Positions 20,997 through 32,200 of a stretch of 64,000 bases of DNA are shown here, piece after piece. The position numbers and the translations under genes were made by a program. Numbering within the stretch: the stretch's first letter is position 1; each line of letters begins with the position of its first letter. The DNA is from Dysidea avara. Lineage: Eukaryota; Porifera; Demospongiae; Dictyoceratida; Dysideidae. Below the pieces are notes generated by a model. The model worked only from the letters and a program-made list of their open reading frames with translations. It was not told the origin of the DNA and ran no database searches. The stretch covers positions 27,281,053 through 27,345,052 of the forward strand of contig NC_089274.1 in NCBI RefSeq assembly GCF_963678975.1, in the 5' to 3' direction.

Positions 20997-21852
20997 ATGG
21001 CTTCTTGTGGAGTTGTTGATGCAGAGTGTCAGGTAGCATCATTTGAAGACCACACTATTCAGAGTCTCCCACAACTTCATCGCATAATAGAACACTCTCC
21101 AAAGATAACAAATTTTTTTCTGATCACTTCTGGAATGAAAAAGATGCACCGCTAACAATTGATGGAATAAAAATTTCTGTAGTTGAAACCTCATTTTTGC
21201 TGTGCTATTTCTCAATTGAGGATATAGGGTAATAACATTAGTTTCTCATCCTCCTGTACTCAAAAAAAAGTGTTGCAAGAGGACAGATTTTTATTTTATT
21301 TTTTACTGACTAGATGGCTGAATTAGCTAGCTAAAATGACTCAGAATGCAGTTGTATTAAGACTACTCTAACAAGGTATCAACTTTAGAAGGTGCTGCTG
21401 GATAGCTGCACTCAGCCATCAGTGGCAAAAAATCCTTGATGAGGTAAGAAAAACAGCCATGCAGGTGGGGATGAGAAACTAATAATTAAGTTTATGTGGC
21501 CTTAGAGAAAAAGTGAAATCACTTCCAAGTCAGATTAATGAAATGGATTTTGATGAGTTCACAAAATATATCACAAACAGCGATGTTGCACCTGTTATGT
21601 TCCGTAGTAGTGTTGAGTAATTCTACAGTGAAAATGGAGTTGTTATATGTAAAACACTTATCCAAGATCTCCTAGAAAAATATAGAAAAGCTAATGTGGA
21701 TGAACTAGAAATGCTGGCTACAAGAGTATACAGATAAAAATTTAGAGTCAAGTGAAAAAGATTACTCTAGATAATATCAGGGACTTTGAAATGAGACTAA
21801 AAGTTCCTCCCAAAAATCAGAATGAGGATATCCTACTATTTATCCATGTGGT
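20997..21852 (+). pseudogene. broken paralogue of the DUF900 hydrolase
   Basis: ATG at 20997 opens MASCGVVDAECQVASF, then HTIQSLPQLHRIIEHSP, matching the intact protein's start (SIQTLAQLYFAIDEAP). A frameshift follows, then a MITE. Coding resumes at about 21508 with SQINEMDFDEFTKYIT (intact: YINEMEMDEFRRSLAK), has a stop inside YSENGVV context, a frameshift near 21735, and ends with PPKNQNEDILLFIH, where the intact gene has PPENQNQDVLLYIHGF. So it stops at the oxyanion loop, before the nucleophile Ser. Intact residues of about 75-230 have no counterpart, so they were lost when or after the MITE arrived. It abuts the 3' end of TMEM70. Confidence 0.9.
21230..21500. mobile_element. MITE inside the hydrolase pseudogene
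   Basis: Inverted ends attagtttctcatcctcc and ggggatgagaaactaataat match the inner TIR of the PIF/Harbinger-like MITE at 1271-1679. Outer ends are worn, so boundaries are approximate. Confidence 0.65.
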
Positions 21853-21889
21853 TGCTGATCTAAGTCATGTATCGTAAAACTACAAAACA

Positions 21890-22429
21890 TTAAACATAAG
21901 TTCCTAATAACTTAGCTAGTAACACTTTATGTTTGAACACCTCAGTATGTACAAAGAATGGTTTATTGTTCACTTGAAAGTTAGCAAACCCAATCGACCC
22001 TTCATAAACACGAGCATCTCTTACATGAAATACATGTGTTTTTCTTCTTGAGAATAATGACAGTGTTTCTACAGTAACCATCTCACGTGTTGCATCATAA
22101 AACATTCTAGTAACATAAGACTTCAGGCACCAGTGACACATAGCAGTTGTACCCAGTCCAAATGTCATCAATAAACCACTCAGAGCTATCCTGGCAGCAA
22201 TAGGCACGTCAGTATTACCATACGCCACTAGTACTGGGGTACCCACTATCACTCCTACACTTGTAGCTATTGATACCACCTTCAGTGGTAGGATCGCCTT
22301 AGCGTATGGAGCCTCGTACACAAGTCTTCCTGCAGGATTCTTCTTGCTAGCAGCAGCAGCATATCCTCGCTGTAATGTTATTGGGCACCTTAGATATACA
22401 CATCTTATCCATCTACTGATCAAGATCAT
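21890..22429 (-). CDS. TMEM70: TMEM70 homologue, mitochondrial ATP synthase assembly
   Basis: A 179-aa protein in one exon. An Arg-rich start (MILISRWIRCVYLR) suits a mitochondrial presequence. GRLVYEAPYAKAILPLKVVS at about 34-53 and KSYVTRMFYDATRE at about 103-116 match the signature blocks of TMEM70, as does the C-terminal block PFFVHTEVFKHKVLLAKLLG. Two hydrophobic segments lie at about 51-70 and 77-102, the hairpin expected for this inner-membrane protein. In animals TMEM70 helps assemble the c-ring of ATP synthase. TMEM186 and TMEM223 share the superfamily but fit less well. It is head to head with TMEM220, 230 bp apart. Confidence 0.88.
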   Translation of the reverse strand: MILISRWIRCVYLRCPITLQRGYAAAASKKNPAGRLVYEAPYAKAILPLKVVSIATSVGVIVGTPVLVAYGNTDVPIAARIALSGLLMTFGLGTTAMCHWCLKSYVTRMFYDATREMVTVETLSLFSRRKTHVFHVRDARVYEGSIGFANFQVNNKPFFVHTEVFKHKVLLAKLLGTYV

Positions 22430-22659
22430 TGATAATATCTCTAGTTCGATTTATAAACTGCAGATAGTGGGGGAGCGCTAAATAGAGTAAATAACGCAGC
22501 ATTTGCTCTAAAAAGTTAGAATACTAATACGTCTAGCAGCTAAGCTGGGAGGTGAAGGTGAAGCCCAAGATGAAGCCAAAAGACACTGTTAAAGTGACGT
22601 GAGGATTGCAAACAAAGCCTTGTTTTTGTTAAATGTTTGTTTGTAGAGAAACCAGGCAG
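22430..22659. promoter_or_regulatory. probable bidirectional promoter, TMEM70 / TMEM220
   Basis: The 230 bp between the two start codons must hold both core promoters and 5' UTRs. A likely 3' splice site (gtttgtttgtag, ending 22645) suggests a 5'-UTR intron for TMEM220. No TATA box is evident. Confidence 0.5.
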
Positions 22660-25600
22660 ATGAGCTGGCCCCTTCTAGCAGCAGGTGGAGTGTTCTTTGG
22701 TTTAGCAACTGCAGCTCAGGTGAGTTATTAATATGTGTACCATGCATAATTGTATGTGTAGCTACTTTACCTCCTGGAGGAAGACTGAGTGTGGCCCCGA
22801 CTAGACATTGGGTGACCTGCAGTTTGAATCCTGGGGTTGGAGGGATTTTTTTTCCTTACTTTGGCCCCTTTTCTGTTACACCTTATCAGTCACTAAGTCA
22901 AGTCATTAAGTCTAAGTCCTTGAAATTAGGTTAGGTAATCCTAAGGCTGCAGCACATGTTGCTGTCAGACCCTCAGTGCTGGTCACTGTAAAATGTTGAT
23001 AATTTACAATTACTGTGATCCTCTGATGAATGTACATAGCATGACATATAGTCCCTGGTATGGAGAATATAGACGGGTTGCCTATTTAGGGCGTGTCCCT
23101 TGTGTAACGCAAGCAAACGCGACTTTCCGTTTTACGCATGATTACAATGTTGGTCAAGAAGTCAACAAAAAAAACCATTTTTTAAAAATAGTTTGACAAA
23201 CGTTTTTGATTCTTCAAAGGTACAAGGTGAGTTAAAATCATCCAGCCTATCATTCTAAGTAGTAGCAAAGTCTTACAAAGAATGTTTTCAGCGAGTTTTA
23301 TCGCTTTCTAAAAACCCGAAATTGAGAGAAAAGCATCTTCTCGTTCAGCCTTCACCTTACACGCTAGATATGTTATAGCTCGAACCTTTCTCTATAACAT
23401 ACTTTCTGTTCTGAAGGCTGGCTAACTCCTGCTTGCTAAAGTTAACCGAAACGTTCATTTTCTCCATTAGCCGTAATACATTTTTGACTTAGCGAACTCG
23501 AAAAGTATGTTTGGAAAATTTACGGTAAAATGACCACGCCTTCAAAAGGCAATCCGTCTATACTATCCATGCCTTACAAAATGACAATTATATTGATCAT
23601 TATTAATGTTTAAAAGTATTCATCACCATGTGCATACTTGTACTGGACATGCACACACTTACACATGTTTCTCCTCATCTTCTTGTTGTTTGTAGTTCAA
23701 TGATCCAGATCCTGAACTATGGATGGTTAGTCTAGTGTTGTATGTGTAGTAGTTTCTGTGTCTTGCAGTACAGATTACTCGTCTATAGTATGTACAGTAC
23801 AGTATATGTATGTGTGAAATTGAATTATGTAGTGATTGTTGTCACATAGCCGATCTATGGTGTTCCTTGTGTCTTAACTAGTTTGGCACTGATAGCTCCT
23901 ACTGTCACTGGTGAGTTATTGTAGTATATTAGTACAGGTGTATTGTTTGTGTATGTGTATGAAGGTGGTCGTTTACAATATAACCAATAATAGTCTTGAG
24001 TGTTTGAACTATCAGTACATAATTATCAGTGTTGGGGTCGTTACTTTTAAAAAGTCATTACTACGTACCAGCAAAGGTAATGCATTACAGTTACATATTA
24101 CTGTAGTAACTAGTAACATTATGATATCTGCAGCTCATAAGAAGTATTACCTACACCATAGCATGAACAGCCATTGAGAGGCGATCATGGACAGCCATTG
24201 AGAGGTGATCATGAGAAACGTAGTTATACAAAATAACTCTACTTGGACAGCACGATTAATCACATGCGTGACATTGTAAATTGCTAAAACCAAACTACTG
24301 GTTTGTTCTACAAATACTTACTGATAGTCTGATTGTAAAAAATTGAAGCAGTTTAGGTACTTGAGATAAATGCTCCAAGTAGGACAACCCAGGAAGTACT
24401 GTATATATAAACACTACCTATGCTTGTGTATGAAAAATACAGCACTCAAGGAGTGTGTTGAGACTAACACAGCACTCAGCTTTGTCTACAATTAGCCAGT
24501 CTCCTTGTGCTGTATCTATACACACACACACACATGGTTGTGCTTTAACTATAACGTACAATGCAATTGTACTATTGCATGTATATTGCCAGTGTTTTTG
24601 GCTTGGACAAAATTATTTGTACATAGCATTGTATCTACTGTATATTTAGAAGACATCACTTTGAAATTTGTTGTACATGGTACATGAATAGTTTTGAATG
24701 TTGTACACACTGTTACTATCATTCCCATAGAGAGCCTCACATGGATGTTAGTCATTATATTAGACATGTTCAGTACCTTACTACTGTTCGTATACACAAT
24801 GTGGTCTGGTGGAGTTAGTGATGTTACCAGTGGATTACACAATGAGGCTGGACGGTAAGCTATACTATATCATGATTCTGTGTTGATCATGTGTATCATA
24901 CTAGTGAACTGGCTGGTCTAGTTATACTCAACATCTGGCTGTTTATACTACTACTGCATAGCCCATGGTATGGTTTAGCTAAGATATGTACGTACTTGCA
25001 CATAATCTGTATCAATTATGATTTCTGGATCCATCCAGTCAGATTGATGTGTACATGTGTATTAAATCCACATGAACTTGGTGGATCATCGTAAGTCCTC
25101 AAATGTGTAGCTACTACATGTGTTTTTCACTAGGGGTGAAACGAATATCAAATTTTAAGAATCTGAATATTCTTCAAATTAACAAACAAATTATTCTTTA
25201 AGAATTTTCAGTATAACTAGGTGCTCAAAAAGGACAAAATCATTTTTGATTGCTACTACAATTTATTACATGCATGTTTGTCTTTAAAAGATGATGGATT
25301 AGTTTTAAAATGACAGCTTTCAGTTTTTAGAAGCCTTTTAAGATTAAATGTGTAATTGTCTGATTAGCAAATATTAAATAACAAATATTTCTATTCTTTT
25401 CAGTAATTTTACAAGGGAGGAGGTGGGGTTACAATGGCTTGGGTATTCTAGATCTTACAGGTTGCTGTGGTAGCATACATAATAGAGGTTATCCGTTTAA
25501 TGTCATATTAAATATTTTCTGTATAATCACAGGTTATGTACAAGGCATATTACTTTTTTTTATCCTCAGGTTTTTGAGTTCAAGATGGAGTACCCTCCGC

Positions 25601-25702
25601 ATGTTCTTGTTAACAATCATCTTATCAATAGTTGGTGTTGGTATTGTGTACTATGTGTATGTTGTGAGTGAGGATGAGAAGTGTTCACCACATGTCATCT
25701 GA
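22660..25702 (+). CDS. TMEM220: TMEM220 homologue, six exons
   Basis: Exons 22660-22719, 23696-23725, 23850-23910, 24731-24854, 24905-24967 and 25570-25702 join in phase to 156 aa, close to the roughly 160 aa of vertebrate TMEM220. All introns are GT-AG. Signature segments: AAQFNDPDPELWMPIYGVP (family form AVQVNDPDxxxW), ELAGLVILNIWL, and a final helix WSTLRMFLLTIILSIVGVGI. Four to five membrane helices are predicted by eye, with a short polar C-terminus ending EKCSPHVI. Function in the family is unknown. Its 3' end meets the RADIL-like gene tail to tail, 527 bp apart. Confidence 0.88.
22770..22990 (+). mobile_element. tRNA-derived SINE in TMEM220 intron 1
   Basis: A B-box-like gtttgaatcc at 22822-22831 follows an A-box-like segment (agtgtggccccgactagac). 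A pyrimidine-rich body with ctaagtc repeats follows. Confidence 0.5.
24030..24125. repeat. gttactttt-type dispersed repeat
   Basis: Starts cagtgttggggtcgttactt and continues as variants of gtaactagtaac. Related runs lie at 18245-18365 and 36075-36440. Confidence 0.6.
24290..24500. repeat. fold-back repeat, inverted copy at 63250-63500
   Basis: Shared anchors in opposite orientation: gatagtctgattg, attgaagcagttta, caggaagtactgtata, and tacagcactcaaggagtgtg with an internal hairpin. Confidence 0.6.
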
Positions 25703-26229
25703 TGTGACCTGAGATGTAGACATGTTTAGTAATGAGGGATGAAAATATCACACATACATACATGATTCCAGCAGCTGCAGACTTCACCCAAGTCTAGATA
25801 GGCTATTATTTGTTGTCTAATTTTGTGTAAATGTTGAATTGTAATGCTAATGTTCCAACATGTTGTAAGACTGGATTTCCAGTAACGTACTTGTTTAAAT
25901 TAATTCTATAGTGTAACAGTCACTGAAACATTGATTGTTGCTGGGTAATTCCCTTAGTTTTCCAACCAGCATCAGATATTAATTTACAAATTTAAACATA
26001 TACCACAATAGTGTTGATGACACATTATCAATACATCAATCATTGTACAATATATGAATGTTGTAACTATATTATTAAATAATGTCTCAAATATGTTTAC
26101 TCTTTCCATGAAAAAAACCATAATACTATATGTAAGCTACAAAAAAAAACGTGAGGGTATGTACTGTTGTATGGTTGTCGTCGAATTTTTGAATACAAAC
26201 AGAAATAACTACAAATCTGAAATAACAAT
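25703..26229. other. shared 3' intergenic region, TMEM220 and RADIL-like gene
   Basis: Convergent 3' UTRs. A plus-strand attaaa near 26076 is a possible poly(A) signal for TMEM220. No other feature. Confidence 0.4.
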
Positions 26230-29200
26230 CTAGAGAAGTCTGTCTTTGGGTAGAACAGTCAACATTACTTCATCCTCAGCATTTTTTAGGTATCCAAATG
26301 CTCTGGAATGAGACAATCATGTACAATAGTGTATGATTGTTGTGCACTCACATTTTGTAATCGGCTCCATCTAAATTCTGTCCATCTATTGCTAGGATTT
26401 GATCACCAACTGAAATCTTTTTGCACTAAATTGTGAAAGTGAATGTTTTTTTATAGTTAATGAGGTCAGTTTGTTTGGAACATTATACACTAACTACTGG
26501 CAACTGTGTTTATGAATATGTGACTAGCTGAGTGAAAGCCAGCCGTTTTCACAAAATTTGGCTTTTTTTTTTCCCCCACAAAATTTCTACTTTGCTATAA
26601 ATAGTATTGCATCAAGTGGGTAAAAATATGTGTGCCACATAAAAAAAATTATGCACATTTTAATCGCTTCAGTACACACTGAAACAGCTCAAGCAATAAA
26701 ACCGATATATACATTAACGGATTCACCTAAGAAACTCTGTTTAGAGTTTGTACAGTAAAAGGCATGTGGTGTTCGTTTACAATGCAGTTGAATAAAGTTT
26801 ACTGTCGTAATTTCTTTGTTGGAATTGCCTTCTTCGTCTACACAGAGGAGTACAGGAAGAGCACTACACCTTGATGGATTTGTCAGTTCACGGTGAATAG
26901 TTTGAGCCAAGTCTCATATTCGTAGTTTGTTTCAGTCATCAGTTATAATCGATTATTTAAGTGCCTATTTATTATTTACTATATTTTACTGTGCAAATCA
27001 CATTTATTGTTGTTCCAACTGTCTATGTAGTGTGGCATTCATCATAAAAGGCTGAAACTTCGGCTGAGCACTCCTATGTTACTATAGATAACAGAGAAAC
27101 AATAAAATGAAATTCAAGGAATGTGTAGTTTTTGCTCAGCAGGTCACATAATTATTATAAAATTCATACAGAGTGTGTGTGTGTGTGTGTTAGTTCTATT
27201 AATGGAATATGGATATAGCATCATTTCGGGTTCAAGTATTCACATGTGGCATGTCCAAACATGTTCTATCACACAATACCACTACCCTCACCTCAGCTGC
27301 TGTACTGCCTGACACTAGTGACTGCACAAAGATACCAGGTCTGGGATTCCCATCTTCTCCATGCTACACACAGTAATACATAGTATACATGTACACTATA
27401 CACACATAAGCTACAACAATTCACTATACATGTAATTTACTACATAACTCACTTGTCCTTCCACTAGGAATATTCCAAAGCCTTTGTGGCCTCGAGGAAT
27501 CAATACGTTATGGGACCTGGGGTCCCTAGAGGCATGAAATGATTTGATGCTGCTGGTGGAATCCTGAGACATGCGACTACTAGTTGGTTCATCATAACTA
27601 TTATCCAGTCCAGTTTCTACTGCTAAATGATTCTTCTTCCCAACGTCTACAACTTGTACGGAATAATCAGGAGTAGCACAGTTGACAAAATGTACTGGTG
27701 AGTCTACATAGCTCCTGCTCCCAATTAGATGGCTAGTGCTGTTCTTTCTTTTACCAGTTGTTTGCTTCTCTGGATTAGAAACATGGTTGGTGTGCTTGGT
27801 CAAATCTGAACCATCAGTATGACTGTCTTTGGTAATAGAACTAAGTTCCTCGTCCGATCCAGCAAGGTTAGAATCTTGTAGCATGTCTTCATGAGACTCT
27901 GTATGGCTACCAGTGGACATTGCTTGAAGGTTAGGTTGTAGGTCTGCATTCATTGAAGAAGATAGGACATCTTCCTTGGAAGGTACTCGGCCGGTAGACT
28001 CTGTCTCACTGTTGCGTCGCAGTAGCCTATGTCTGGGGTGAATCGGTGTGGAAAAGTCTGCATTGTTAGAAGACGACTGATCCAGGGCTCCATCAATTTG
28101 GCTACAAAAAAGAAACAGCAATTTTATTCCAAAGGTTACACAAAATATACTGTACTCAACATACTTACCTCATAGTGTTTTCTTCGGCTGTAAAAAGAGA
28201 AAAGCAGTTAACTTCAAGAACTATACACAGTTGTTAATAAGACACTACACCACACACACATACACTCACAGCACACTGTGGTTATGTACAGTAACAGAAA
28301 ACACTTCACTGTTAGACTCACCATCATACGATAGCAGAAGTGTCTTCATGTATGAGATAAATGAGTAGTAGCTGTCTGACTCTGGTGGGTCCCCGGTCAG
28401 GTTGAGGTAGAGGTTCCTACTGGGTATAGCAAATGATGGGTGGTCCTGGAAGTTCTCCGACAACAAGTCTTTTGAAACAGAACAAAGGTCATTAACACAA
28501 ACACCAACAACTAACACATCTACTGCACATACATACACAGCATGTATATGGATTAATTGAAACCAAGGCATATACCAAGAGCTACATTGTAGAAGGAAAT
28601 GGATTGATATGGAAGAAAGCTTGACTTGTCAACTATCACATTTACCACAAAAAGTTAACTGACATGCTTTACAAAACACATGAATTTACCTCAAAAACTT
28701 TAAACAGATACACTGTATGTGTACAAACTATGAGGGCAGGGTATTAAGGATAAGGGACACACAGTGCACACCTGCATTTTTTCAGGTTTATTAATTGAAA
28801 GTTTGAGCTAATACTATATCATTTCTACTTATTATCACACCATTGTGATAGCACTTTCAACATTATATAACACAAAAATTGTTGACAGTTTCATTTGCAC
28901 ACAGTTTTATTGTATCAATACCACATTCTAAACGATGCAAAACTTGATTTGTAAATTATAGGGTGTGTTATGGATAATACTGGTATCCACAGTAAGATAC
29001 TCCACTGTACACAACACAGTCAGAAATACCGAGGTTGTAGGCCTCTTCTTCATCACCATCTGATGGCGTCCAGTGGTCAGGACGTGATACTGATAACTTG
29101 TAGTGCTCCAGTAGGTAGTGTAGTTGTGCTGAATTGAGCATCGGGAACACTTCTCTTAGTGAACACCAATCCATCTGTAGTGTAGTACAGTGTAATATAC

Positions 29201-32200
29201 ACTTCAATATTCTGTTAAACATGACAGCTACAGCTGTACATGTACATGCATACACCTGTACATGTACATACACATACACATAAACAAATGCATTGCATAT
29301 ACATATACATCCCTTGGAAAAAGGACACCCTGAAATGTGAACACCTTGATAATCAAGAGATTTGTCCATGATCCCTTTATGTATGTACATTGTATTCCTC
29401 AAATCAGATAAGAGTTCCTCTGTATATTTGCATATATACTCTTGTATGTAAAATAAAGACACACCCACATCCACAACAATCAGGTGTGGTTAGAAAGCAA
29501 AAGCTAACATTGAAAGCCACAATACACATCAACAACCAGTTGTGAGGTTTTCAATTATTCTAGAACAATTATATGACATAAGGTACTCCACCTGATGGTA
29601 ATATAATGTAAGGGAATTATTTTTTTTAGCTTTTCCTGGAATAAAGGTTTCCTGGAATGCCCAGAAAAGTCCATATTAGTTAATAGTGGTTAGAAGTGTG
29701 GAGCCATTTGATCACAGTATAAATAGCATGCAGTCACATTGCTGTGCATTTGCACAGGTGGTAGGAGGAATTGGGGTTGTGTATTAATGTTGAAATGGCA
29801 AATACTAAGAAACTAATACCAATGAAAACAGTGGTGTTTCTGTGAAATAGTAATTCTCAGAAACTCTCTAGGGCATATAAAAGCAGCTCACTGAAAAGTA
29901 AGTGATAAATTAGATAAGTGGCAGGAAAATAAATGCAGTTATTTTATTGTAGAGAGGAGGGTCGGGCTGTGAGGCTACAGGTTGGCCTTGGTCAGCAAAC
30001 AAAACGTGTGGTGTTTCTACATCACCGTTTGCCTACCAAGTCCAACCTTTAGGCTCATGGCTCAATGAAAGATTCCTACACTAGCAAATAGCACTTGATG
30101 TGTGAAGATCACTCTTCTGGTAAGAGCAGCAAAATAAAACGTGTTGTGTACAATGAAGTACACAACACGATGGTAAGTGGATGCAACTACATGTATACAC
30201 AAGATGAAACAAAAGTTCAAAAGTACCTTCAGCCAAATATTTGAAAAGATGATTATTATTTTGCATAGAGAACACATCACTACCAGCATGCACGTTGATC
30301 AGCGTTACACAATGGATACGCAAATTTGTATCAACAGAGATGAAGGCTGCAGCCGCACAGTCATCAGTTTAAGAAGCAAACATTCAACATGTATATGTAT
30401 GCAATTAAATTTTTTTTTTTTTATGAATCAAAAAAAAACAACTAAAACATAATCAGGATTATTAAGCTACGTCACATGCATCTGCAATAAACAGTGGTTA
30501 TAGTTTCCCTGTACATGTCAAATGAATAATATTAATATGAAAGCATACAGTATACAACATTGTGCAGTAAAAATAAATTCATACAATTCTGAAATAACAT
30601 ACTACAGTACTAGTACATAGAGCCTTTTAAAACAAGCACAATACCAGTGTTTTCCCACCAGGAAAGAGTGCTACAACTGATCTAATTAAAACCCAAACCA
30701 TCAACAGTACAAAACGATATGTACTCTAATACAGCACACAACGTGTGGGTACAAGATGTTGTTGCTCATCATTCACAATAACAAGATTACAAATAGACCA
30801 CAAATTACGTACATCCTCATACTTGTGTGCAAAGAATATTATAGTACCTTGAAAACATATTAGGTTACACCTTGTGGTTAACAAGCCATCAATGTATGAT
30901 AGAGGAGTGTGAAAGCTACACAAAACTTGCGTACGTACGTACACACACACACACACGCGCACGCACGCACGCGCACACACAACAGACACTACACATACCA
31001 TACATGCATTACTAACTTGTACAAGTTCAGCTTCTTCAGTTGCTAGCAGGTCAACAGCAGCAGACAGGTGGGCAAGGTTCTTCAACACCTCTTCTTTAAG
31101 ACCAACTCCACACGCCCATCCTTCAAGCATGTTCAAATGTGCCCGCACAATTGGCCCACTATGACTGGCCACAAAATGCTGATCCTTAATCATCTCCATG
31201 AGGGAGCTCAGTAATGAGCTGTCTATGAAGTAGAAGACATTGGAGTAGAACTGTGATATGATGCTGTTGTTGACCCAGTGGTCATTGAGTAGGTCAAGGA
31301 TTGACTGTAAGAGGTCGATGACTATTTCCATCACCCAACCACATGACTCTCTGTTACCACCACTACTGGAGGATAGGTCATCATCCAGTATTGCCAGTAT
31401 TGTCTTGTAGACAATCTATTTGGAAATCATAATGTAACTACCATACAGTATGTGTGTGTGTGTGCTGTCAGTGAATACTGTGCAATGTGTGTGCATGCAA
31501 ATTTATTGTGCATAGCATTGAATTCTCTATTGTTTACTCTTGAGTAGTATGTATGCATATATGCACAGATTTACATACATAATTATGTAAGCGCATATGC
31601 AGTAATCACAGATGTACAGTGTAATACATACAAGGGCACAGGTTGTACACTGAGAGACACTTACCTTCCCCACTGGAAAAAAACTCTGCTGGAAAGCATA
31701 AGCAATAGAGTTGCTTAGCACTGTCAGAGAATCTTGAATGCTCTGGTCTTGTAAATCTTCACAGCAACACACATTTAATACCTTATACTATCTAATACAC
31801 ACACTCACCAAGCCGTATGGATAACTTGCGAATATGATGGTAGAGTTCATTAGTGTTGGCTATCCAGTACACTACTGGTTGTAGCATGGCCAGTGTTTTA
31901 TCCATAACAGGTATTGCTTTCTCCATTCTACAAGGTGAATATGACATGTATGGTAAGCATGCAGTTATTGTGTGTGTGTGTGCGTGTGTGTGTGTGTGTG
32001 CGCGCGCACGCGCAGCACACTACAAGTCTACACAAGTAGTGTTACGTACATTTCTACATCAGGATCCCAATCACTGAGGTGCTTAGCAGTATTCTACAAA
32101 GACACAACATTCACAAAGTGTCACAAATCATCTCATACAGATACATACCCAAATCACTTGTTGAATTTTATCACCAGTCTTCTGTATCACATTCACACAT

